Assembly: GCF_902506095.1 (NCBI RefSeq)
Contig: NZ_LR733293.1
Coordinates: 2,366,558 to 2,430,557, forward strand
From: Arthrobacter sp. 9AX
Lineage (GTDB): Bacteria; Actinomycetota; Actinomycetes; Actinomycetales; Micrococcaceae
DNA length: 64,000 bases
Direction: 5' to 3'
In this document: in pieces, positions 17,317 through 23,868 of the stretch
Position numbering within the stretch: position 1 is the stretch's first letter
How the letters are laid out: every line of letters begins with the position of its first letter
Program-made: the position numbers and the translations under genes
The notes under the pieces: generated by a model
Told to the model about the DNA's origin: nothing
Databases searched by the model: none
What the model saw: only the letters and a program-made list of their open reading frames with translations

Positions 17317-18681
17317 ATGGACAAGAGAATCTTCGGTATCGAAACGGAATTCGGGATTTCGTATTCCAGTCCCGACTCGAGGCCTCTTGCCCCGGAGGAG
17401 GTAGCCCGGTACCTCTTCCGCAAGGTTGTGAGCTGGGGCCGGTCTTCCAACGTCTTCCTGACCAACGGCTCGCGGCTGTATCTGGATGTGGGATCCCACC
17501 CCGAATATGCCACCGCCGAGTGTGACGACCTCGCCCAGCTGATCGCCCACGACCGCGCCGGCGAACTGATCCTCGATGACCTGGTGGACGAGGCCCAGGC
17601 CCGGCTCGCGGCGGAGGGCTTCAACGGCACCGTGTACCTGTTCAAGAACAACACGGACTCGGCAGGGAACTCCTACGGCAGCCACGAGAACTACCTCATT
17701 CCGCGCCGCGGCGAATTTTCCCGGCTCGCCGAGATCCTGATTCCCTTCCTCGTCACCCGGCAGCTGATTGCCGGCGCCGGCAAGATCCTCAAGACGCCGC
17801 ACGGGGCCACCTTCGCCTTTTCACAGCGGGCCGACCACATCTGGGAAGGGGTTTCTTCCGCCACCACCAGGTCTCGGCCCATCATCAACACCAGGGACGA
17901 GCCGCACGCTGACGCCGAGTTCTACCGGCGGCTGCACGTTATTGTCGGCGATTCGAACATGTCCGAAGCCACCGCCCTGATGAAGGTGGGCACGGTGGAC
18001 CTGGTGCTGCGCATGATCGAGGCCGGCGTGATCATGCGGGACATGCGGATGGAAAACCCCATCCGCAGCATCCGCGAAATCTCGCACGACCTCAGCGGCC
18101 GTGCCCTGGTCCGCCTGGCCAACGGGCGCCAGCTGACAGCCCTGGAGATCCAGCAGGAGTACCTCACCAAGGTCACGGCGTTCGTCAGGGAACATGGCGC
18201 CCATAACTCCCACGTGCCGTTGATTCTCGACCTGTGGGAGCGGACTTTGAAGGCCATCGAAAGCGGTGACACCCGCGGCATCGACACGGAGATCGACTGG
18301 GCGATCAAGAAGAAGCTGATGGACAACTACCGCGAACGCCATGGACTGGGGCTGGACGCCCCGAGGATAGCCCAGTTGGACCTGACCTATCACGATATTT
18401 CCCGCAGCCGTGGACTCTATTACCTCCTGCAGTCGCGTGGCGCAGTCCGGCGGATCGTGGATGACACCGTGGTCAAGGACGCCGTTGACGCGCCGCCCCA
18501 GACCACCCGCGCAAAACTCCGCGGCGACTTCGTAAGGCGTGCCCAGGAACTGGGCCGTGACTACACCGTGGACTGGGTGCATTTGAAGCTCAATGACCGG
18601 GCGCACCAGACCATTTTGTGCAAGGATCCCTTCCGCAGCGTTGATGACCGGGTGGATGCGCTTCTGGACTCTATGGGCTGA
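17317..18681 (+). CDS. pafA: Pup--protein ligase PafA
   Basis: 454-aa ATP-dependent ligase coupling the C-terminal glutamate of Pup to substrate lysines. The ATP/metal strand is '[12 protein letters not shown]' (Glu9 and Glu11), and the candidate catalytic base is Asp57 in '[18 protein letters not shown]'. '[19 protein letters not shown]' and '[19 protein letters not shown]' are shared with Dop, but the long Dop loop is missing. The C-terminal domain ('[15 protein letters not shown]') matches the family end. It follows prcA by 8 bp with AGGAGG overlapping the gap, so arc to pafA probably form one operon. Confidence 0.97.
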   Translation: MDKRIFGIETEFGISYSSPDSRPLAPEEVARYLFRKVVSWGRSSNVFLTNGSRLYLDVGSHPEYATAECDDLAQLIAHDRAGELILDDLVDEAQARLAAEGFNGTVYLFKNNTDSAGNSYGSHENYLIPRRGEFSRLAEILIPFLVTRQLIAGAGKILKTPHGATFAFSQRADHIWEGVSSATTRSRPIINTRDEPHADAEFYRRLHVIVGDSNMSEATALMKVGTVDLVLRMIEAGVIMRDMRMENPIRSIREISHDLSGRALVRLANGRQLTALEIQQEYLTKVTAFVREHGAHNSHVPLILDLWERTLKAIESGDTRGIDTEIDWAIKKKLMDNYRERHGLGLDAPRIAQLDLTYHDISRSRGLYYLLQSRGAVRRIVDDTVVKDAVDAPPQTTRAKLRGDFVRRAQELGRDYTVDWVHLKLNDRAHQTILCKDPFRSVDDRVDALLDSMG

Positions 18682-18794
18682 CACTCAGGTTCAGGGGCTA
18701 TTCTGGATGAGGCCTTTAACATGGCCCTCGCGCGGTGCTGCCCGCCCAAGTGCGGATCGCCGCCTCCATCCTGCCCCGACGAAAGTTCTCTTAC

Positions 18795-19757
18795 GTGCGC
18801 CGACTACTAGCAATCCTTCTTCCTGTTCTGCTGCTGTTGACCGCCTGCGGCGGTTCATCGGCAGAACCGGAACCCACCAGCAAGCCCGCTGGTGAGACTG
18901 CGAAGTTCGACTCCCTCAAACTGACTGACAACGGGGACAAAAAGGCCCCGGGTGTGGAATTCGACAAGCCGCTGGACGTGGCCGACCCCACCATCAAGGT
19001 GGTCACTGAGGGCAGCGGCGAAACGGTCAAGGCGAACCAGATCGCCAACATCTCGATCCTCGCCCTGAACGGCAGCGATGGGTCCACGCTGGAGGATACA
19101 TTCCCCAACGATCCCGAACCCCTCGAACTGAATGAGGAACTGAAGACCGGCAGCGAGGTCATCTACAACGCGTTCGTGGGTGCCAAGGTTGGTTCCAGCA
19201 TCGCCCTGGCCGTGCCGGGCCAGCAGGGTGCAGCCGCCCCCAGCCCCTCCGACGGTGCCAGCCCTGCGCCGTCCGCTGCAGCCCAGCCCACGCAGCTGCT
19301 GATCATCAAGATCCTTTCCGCCACTGACGTGACTCCCGCGCTGGAGAAGCCCCAAGGTGAAACCGTGACCCCGCCCGCCGGGCTGCCCACCGTCACCGAA
19401 AAGGACGGCATCCCCGAAATTTCCGTCGAAGGTGCGGCCGCTCCCACAGAACTCGTGTCCCAGGACCTGATCAAGGGCACCGGCGCCACGGTAAAGGAAT
19501 CCGACACCCTCACTGTTAACTACGTGGGCGTCACCCTGGTAGGCGGAACCAAGTTCGATTCCAGCTTCGACCGTGGTGAACCGGCCAGCTTCCCGCTCAC
19601 CGGCGTCATCAAGGGCTGGACGCAGGGCCTTGCCGGCAAGACCGTAGGCTCCCGCGTCCTGCTGGTCATCCCCAAGGACCTGGCCTACGGCGACGCCGGC
19701 CAGGGCGAGGCCAAGGGCGACCTTGTGTTCGTAGTGGACATCCTCGGAGCCAAGTAG
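18795..19757 (+). CDS. FKBP-type peptidyl-prolyl isomerase lipoprotein with two FKBP-like repeats
   Basis: 320-aa exported lipoprotein. The signal peptide 'MRRLLAILLPVLLLLTAC' has the lipobox LTAC with lipidated Cys18, followed by a Ser/Glu/Pro linker. The C-terminal about 110 residues form a canonical FKBP domain: 'KGTGATVKESDTLTVNYVG', 'FDSSFDRGEPASFPL', 'VIKGWTQGLAGKTVGSRV', 'PKDLAYGD'. The region at about 60-160 looks like a second, degenerate FKBP copy lacking most active-site aromatics. It likely assists folding of secreted proteins at the outer face of the membrane. The GTG at 18795 was chosen because it begins the signal peptide. A cytoplasmic FKBP follows. Confidence 0.9.
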   Translation: MRRLLAILLPVLLLLTACGGSSAEPEPTSKPAGETAKFDSLKLTDNGDKKAPGVEFDKPLDVADPTIKVVTEGSGETVKANQIANISILALNGSDGSTLEDTFPNDPEPLELNEELKTGSEVIYNAFVGAKVGSSIALAVPGQQGAAAPSPSDGASPAPSAAAQPTQLLIIKILSATDVTPALEKPQGETVTPPAGLPTVTEKDGIPEISVEGAAAPTELVSQDLIKGTGATVKESDTLTVNYVGVTLVGGTKFDSSFDRGEPASFPLTGVIKGWTQGLAGKTVGSRVLLVIPKDLAYGDAGQGEAKGDLVFVVDILGAK

Positions 19758-19834
19758 CAACAATGGCATCAGGCCCGGCCTTCGCCGCGGCATCCAACAG
19801 CAGCACACCATCTGCCAGACACCAAGGAGCAACC

Positions 19835-20230
19835 ATGTCTTTTGGACAGCGGGACTTTGACCGCCAGAAGCCCGAGATCGACTTCCCCGAGGGCGACGTC
19901 CCCACGGAACTCGTCATCACCGACCTCATTGAGGGTGACGGCCGCGAAGCCCAGGCCGGGGACACCGTGTCCACCCACTACGTGGGCGTTGCCTGGTCCA
20001 CCGGCGAAGAATTCGACGCCTCCTGGGGCCGCGGAGCTCCGCTGGACTTCCGGGTGGGCGTCGGCCAGGTCATCCAGGGCTGGGACCAGGGCCTGTTGGG
20101 TATGAAGGTGGGCGGCCGCCGCCGCCTCGAGATCCCCTCGGAGCTTGCCTACGGCTCCCGTGGCGCCGGCGGGGCCATCGCCCCGAACGAAGCCCTGATC
20201 TTCGTGGTTGACCTCGTAGCAGTGCGCTGA
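19835..20230 (+). CDS. FKBP-type peptidyl-prolyl cis-trans isomerase
   Basis: 131-aa cytoplasmic FKBP with no signal peptide. The active-site pattern is nearly complete: 'GDTVSTHYVGVAWSTGEEFD', 'FRVGVGQVIQGWDQGLLGM', 'GGRRRLEIPSELAYG', and 'LIFVVDLVAV' at the end. The Val-Ile and Trp in 'VIQGWD' line the proline pocket. AAGGAG precedes the ATG at 19835. It lies 77 bp after the lipoprotein FKBP, suggesting duplication or co-transcription, and is followed by a strong hairpin. Confidence 0.94.
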   Translation: MSFGQRDFDRQKPEIDFPEGDVPTELVITDLIEGDGREAQAGDTVSTHYVGVAWSTGEEFDASWGRGAPLDFRVGVGQVIQGWDQGLLGMKVGGRRRLEIPSELAYGSRGAGGAIAPNEALIFVVDLVAVR

Positions 20231-20248
20231 CCCCACCTTTGGGCGGCC

Positions 20249-20297
20249 AGGAGCGCGGCAGCAGCAGGACCAAGTGTCCCGTTGCTGCCGCGCTTCC
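20249..20297 (+). terminator. Hairpin downstream of the FKBP gene
   Basis: Arms around GAGCGCGGCAGC and GCTGCCGCGCTTC pair over about 12 bp, extended by a G-T and further pairs, with a loop of about 20 nt. No clear T-tract. It lies between the FKBP stop and the pafBC promoter. Confidence 0.55.
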
Positions 20298-20332
20298 TGC
20301 GTTCCGGCGCCGAGTTTAGTAACGTAGCCAGA

Positions 20333-22339
20333 GTGTCCGCATCCCGTACTGAACGCCTCCTCAACCTGCTGATCGCACTGCTGAACACCAGGTACGGCTT
20401 GCGCCGCGGTGAACTCCGCGAAACGGTCTACCGGGCAGTTCCCGGCAACGAGGCCTCCTTCGGCAGGATGTTCGAGCGGGACAAGGCGGACCTTCGGAAG
20501 TTCGGCTTTGACGTTGAGACCCTGACGGACCTGGGCTGGAGCGAGGACGACCCCGCAACCACCAGGTACCGGATCGGCAAGGAATCCAACCGGCTCCCGG
20601 ACGTGGAACTGGACCCGGAGGAGTGGACGGTCCTGCTCCTGGCCTCCCAGCTCTGGGAGCGTGCAGCGCTCGGCACTGCCGCCCGAAGCGCGCTGCGGAA
20701 ACTGCAAGCCTCCGGTGCGGTCGCCAACGTGCAGCTTCCCGCCGGGGTCCAGCCGCGGATCAAGCCGGCGGGCCAGGCTTTTGACGACCTCATCGCGGCC
20801 ATGCATGCCAGGCACCCGGTCTCGTTCACCTACCTGGCGGGCAGTACGGGCTCCGAGGAACAACGGACGGTGGAGCCCTGGGGCCTTGGCAGCCGCTTCG
20901 GCCACTGGTACCTCATGGGGTATGACCGTGCCAGGAAAGCGCCCCGCCACTTCCGGCTCTCCCGTTTCACCAGCGCCGTGGCAACCCTCGAACGTGAGCA
21001 GTTCAGCCCGCCGCTGGACTTCAATATCCGCCGGGAACTGGAACGCCTGCCCGAACTGCCGCTCCGCACCGCCGTCGTGGACGTCCGCGAAGGACGCCTC
21101 CTGGCGCTCCGGCGCCGCGGCGTCGCCACGGGAGCGGTGCAGGATGGACAGTTCGACGGCGGGCCCTCCACGCCGCCGGACGCAGGCTATGAGCGCTTCA
21201 GCCTGCAGTACAGGGACCCGGAGGTGCTGGCGGAGGAACTTGCCTCCTACGGCCTGGACGCTCTCGCGGTGGCTCCGCCCGAACTCGCGGACGCCGCGCG
21301 GCGCCGGCTCCGTGCCGCCGTCGACTTCAGCAACGCGCCCGCGCCCGCATACCGTTTTGCCGGGGCACCTGCCCGGCCCGTCCGTGCCCGGACCTCCGAG
21401 GACCAGCTGAAGCGGATGCTGCAGCTGGTGCCCTTCCTGGTGCACAACCAGGGTCTGCACATCCAGGACGTCGCGGAGCGCTTCGGCATCAGCCGGCAGG
21501 AGTTGGAGGACGACCTGCAGATCCTCATCTGCTCGGGGCTCCCTGAGGGATACCCGGACGACCTGCTCGACATCCAGTGGGAGAACGACCACGTCTACAT
21601 CACCCAGGACCTGGACCTGAAGAAACCGGTCCGCTTCACCGTGGACGAAGCCTGCGCCCTTCTCACCGGACTGGAATCGCTGAACGGGTTGCCCGGGGTG
21701 GCCGAGGGCGGCGCCCTGGAATCGGTGACCCTCAAACTCCTCGCCGCAGCCGGTGAAGAGGGGCTTCAGGCGGCTTCCCTGGCGGGACCGGAGGTGGCAC
21801 CCGCCGACGCCGGCACGCACGCCACCGTGCTGCAGGCCATCGAGTCCAGGTCCCAACTGCGCCTGACATACCTGGCCCCGCAGCGGGACACGGTGTCAGA
21901 ACGGAACGTGGACCCGCTGCGGCTCTACTCCCTGGACAACACCTGGTACTTCGAGGCCTACTGCCATTCCGTGGAAGGCTTACGGAATTTCCGCCTCGAC
22001 CGGGTCCAGGCAGTACATCCCAACGGACGGTCAATCCCCGCCGGAACGGCGCCCGCTGCGGGCGTACCGGCGAAGCTCTTCACCCCCAAGGACGACGATA
22101 CGGTTGTCACCGTCCAGCTCACCCGGCAGGGGAGGGGTCTCGCGGACGACTATTATGCCGAGCGCACGGCCGAACTCGACGACGGCGGGCTGGTGGCCGA
22201 AATCCGCTTTGGCAACACCGACTGGCTGCCGATGTTTGTGGCCCAGCATGGCGGTTCCGCCCGGATCCTGGCCCCTGCGGACCTGGCCGACGCGGCCCGC
22301 AACTGGCTCGCGGCATCCCTGGCAAGGTACGGCGGCTAG
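20333..22339 (+). CDS. pafBC: PafBC: fused PafB-PafC WYL-domain transcriptional activator
   Basis: 668-aa protein equal to two tandem HTH-WYL units; in mycobacteria these are separate genes, pafB and pafC. The first unit starts 'SRTERLLNLLIALLNTRYGL' (winged HTH, about 1-80) and continues into WYL and C-terminal extension modules. The second HTH is 'LKRMLQLVPFLVHNQGL' with 'VAERFGISRQELEDDLQIL' (about 365-420), followed by a second WYL domain ('QLRLTYLAPQRDT', 'WYFEAYCHSVEGLRNFRLD'). PafBC drives the mitomycin/RecA-independent DNA damage response with RNA polymerase; fused Arthrobacter PafBC is known. TAACGT (20320-20325) lies 7 nt before the GTG. It is not co-oriented through the preceding hairpin with pafA. 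Confidence 0.93.
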   Translation: MSASRTERLLNLLIALLNTRYGLRRGELRETVYRAVPGNEASFGRMFERDKADLRKFGFDVETLTDLGWSEDDPATTRYRIGKESNRLPDVELDPEEWTVLLLASQLWERAALGTAARSALRKLQASGAVANVQLPAGVQPRIKPAGQAFDDLIAAMHARHPVSFTYLAGSTGSEEQRTVEPWGLGSRFGHWYLMGYDRARKAPRHFRLSRFTSAVATLEREQFSPPLDFNIRRELERLPELPLRTAVVDVREGRLLALRRRGVATGAVQDGQFDGGPSTPPDAGYERFSLQYRDPEVLAEELASYGLDALAVAPPELADAARRRLRAAVDFSNAPAPAYRFAGAPARPVRARTSEDQLKRMLQLVPFLVHNQGLHIQDVAERFGISRQELEDDLQILICSGLPEGYPDDLLDIQWENDHVYITQDLDLKKPVRFTVDEACALLTGLESLNGLPGVAEGGALESVTLKLLAAAGEEGLQAASLAGPEVAPADAGTHATVLQAIESRSQLRLTYLAPQRDTVSERNVDPLRLYSLDNTWYFEAYCHSVEGLRNFRLDRVQAVHPNGRSIPAGTAPAAGVPAKLFTPKDDDTVVTVQLTRQGRGLADDYYAERTAELDDGGLVAEIRFGNTDWLPMFVAQHGGSARILAPADLADAARNWLAASLARYGG

Positions 22340-22349
22340 ACTTCTCAGC

Positions 22350-22697
22350 ATGCCTTGGTGGTCCTGGATCCTGATATGGGTGGCGCTTGTTGCGCTGTCG
22401 CTGCTTTTTTATGTCCTGCTGGGCATCCGGCTGTTCCGCCAGTTCATGGCCACGGTGAAGGATCTCGGTGCAGCAGGCGAAAAACTGGGGCACATCGGCC
22501 CCGTTGAACAGCCGGCTGCCAGTACAGACCCGGAGGGACCGCCGCCGGGCTCTGCCATTTTTGCCTCACCCGCGGTCATGCGACATGATTACGAGGCATC
22601 CAAGTGGTCCCGCCGGGAACAGCGCCGCATCCGGCGGGTGCAGCGCAAGACGGACCGGGGCCAGCCGCAGGCGCTCGGCGATCTCGACTTCACATAG
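22350..22697 (+). CDS. Small membrane protein (115 aa) between pafBC and tatA
   Basis: One N-terminal transmembrane helix ('WSWILIWVALVALSLLFYV') is followed by a cytoplasmic tail with a basic C-terminal region ('SRREQRRIRRVQRK'). I recognise no named family. TAGACT at 22337-22342, overlapping the pafBC stop codon, ends 7 nt before the ATG, indicating a leaderless start of its own. The location directly before tatA is compatible with a role at the membrane, but no function is inferred. Confidence 0.8.
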   Translation: MPWWSWILIWVALVALSLLFYVLLGIRLFRQFMATVKDLGAAGEKLGHIGPVEQPAASTDPEGPPPGSAIFASPAVMRHDYEASKWSRREQRRIRRVQRKTDRGQPQALGDLDFT

Positions 22698-22729
22698 AAG
22701 TAGGATGTACGTAGAGGAAAGGATTTCCC

Positions 22730-23005
22730 GTGGGAAGACTCTTTGATGGCCCCTGGCCGATCGTTATTATCATCATCGTCGCTTTGCTGCTCTTTGCCGC
22801 ACCCAAGCTTCCGGCCATGGCCCGCAGCCTTGGCCAGTCCATGCGGATCATCAAATCCGAAGTCAAGGAAATGAAGAACGACGGCAAGACCGACACCCCC
22901 ACCGACGCTTCCGGGCCGGTGGAGGGCACCGTCGTCAACCATCCCCAAGCGAAGCCCGGCGAGCGGACAGACGGCACTGACGTTCCGCCGTCGAACCGCG
23001 CCTGA
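22730..23005 (+). CDS. tatA: Sec-independent protein translocase TatA
   Basis: 91-aa twin-arginine translocase pore component. It has a short N-terminal transmembrane helix ('PIVIIIIVALLLFAAPKLP'), the conserved hinge 'APKLPAMARSLGQ', then an amphipathic helix 'SMRIIKSEVKEMKND' and an unstructured acidic/polar tail. In actinobacteria, TatA next to TatC at this locus is standard; a TatB is not seen here. The GTG start at 22730 is preceded by GAGGAAAGG. The tatC start follows 6 bp after the stop. Confidence 0.95.
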   Translation: MGRLFDGPWPIVIIIIVALLLFAAPKLPAMARSLGQSMRIIKSEVKEMKNDGKTDTPTDASGPVEGTVVNHPQAKPGERTDGTDVPPSNRA

Positions 23006-23011
23006 CCCCCA

Positions 23012-23848
23012 GTGGCACTGTCGCGGTCCCGTAAAGCCAACCCCGAAGGGCGCATGGCTCTTTGGGACCACCTCAAAGAACTGAAGAACCGGCTGATCAA
23101 GTCGGCGATCGGCGTCGTCATTGGCGGCATCGGAGGCTGGATACTTTACGATCCGCTGCTGAAGGCGCTGGCCGAGCCCGTCAACCGTATCTCGGAACAG
23201 ACGGGCGGGCTCGCGGCAATCAACTTCGGAAGCATTGCGTCCCCGTTCGACTTCAAACTACAGATGTCGCTCCTGATCGGTGTGGTCATTTCCAGCCCCA
23301 TCTGGATCTACCAACTGTGGGCGTTCATCACCCCGGGCCTAACGTCCAAGGAGCGCCGCTACACGCTGGGCTACATGGCCGCCGCGGTCCCGCTGTTCCT
23401 GGCCGGGATCTGGGCCGGCTGGCTCGTGGTGCCCCAGGTGGTTCACGCCCTGACGCAGTTCACGCCCGAAGGTTCGTCCAGCGTCATTGATGCCCGGACG
23501 TACATCGAGTTCGTCACGCGGATGGTACTGGTGCTCGGCGTTGCCTTCCTGGTACCCGTGGTGCTTGTGGGCGTGAACATGGCCGGCATCATTTCGGGCC
23601 GCGTCATCCTCAAGGCCTGGCGCATCACCGTGTTCCTGGTCTTCGTCCTGGCCGCGATCGCCGCCCCCGGCGCGGACGCCATCTCCATGTTTATGTTGGC
23701 AGGCCCGCTGCTGGTGCTCTTTTTCGCCGCCATCGGCATCTGCCTGATGAACGACAAGCGCCGTGAACGGCGCCAGGCCAAGCGCGTGGCTGAGACCGAG
23801 GCCACAGCGGACATCGCCACCCCCGGCAGTGAGCTGAAGAACCTCTAG
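23012..23848 (+). CDS. tatC: Sec-independent protein translocase TatC
   Basis: 278-aa six-helix membrane receptor for twin-arginine signal peptides. The N-terminal 'MALWDHLKELKNRLIKSA' carries the conserved signal-peptide-binding face. 'FKLQMSLLIGVVISSPIW' and 'YQLWAFITPGLTSKERRY' are the diagnostic first periplasmic and second helix regions. 'FVTRMVLVLGVAFLVPVVL' lies in TM4-5. The C-terminal tail is charged and cytoplasmic. The GTG start is 6 bp after tatA, so they are one operon. Confidence 0.96.
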   Translation: MALSRSRKANPEGRMALWDHLKELKNRLIKSAIGVVIGGIGGWILYDPLLKALAEPVNRISEQTGGLAAINFGSIASPFDFKLQMSLLIGVVISSPIWIYQLWAFITPGLTSKERRYTLGYMAAAVPLFLAGIWAGWLVVPQVVHALTQFTPEGSSSVIDARTYIEFVTRMVLVLGVAFLVPVVLVGVNMAGIISGRVILKAWRITVFLVFVLAAIAAPGADAISMFMLAGPLLVLFFAAIGICLMNDKRRERRQAKRVAETEATADIATPGSELKNL

Positions 23849-23868
23849 GCGCCCGATAGGCTTGGGGT

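Noticed and set aside
19769-21856. 695-aa open frame on the minus strand across FKBP and pafBC
   Set aside because: Antisense to clearly coding genes with recognisable domains on the plus strand; product is low-complexity Gly/Val/Arg/Pro typical of a high-GC shadow frame.
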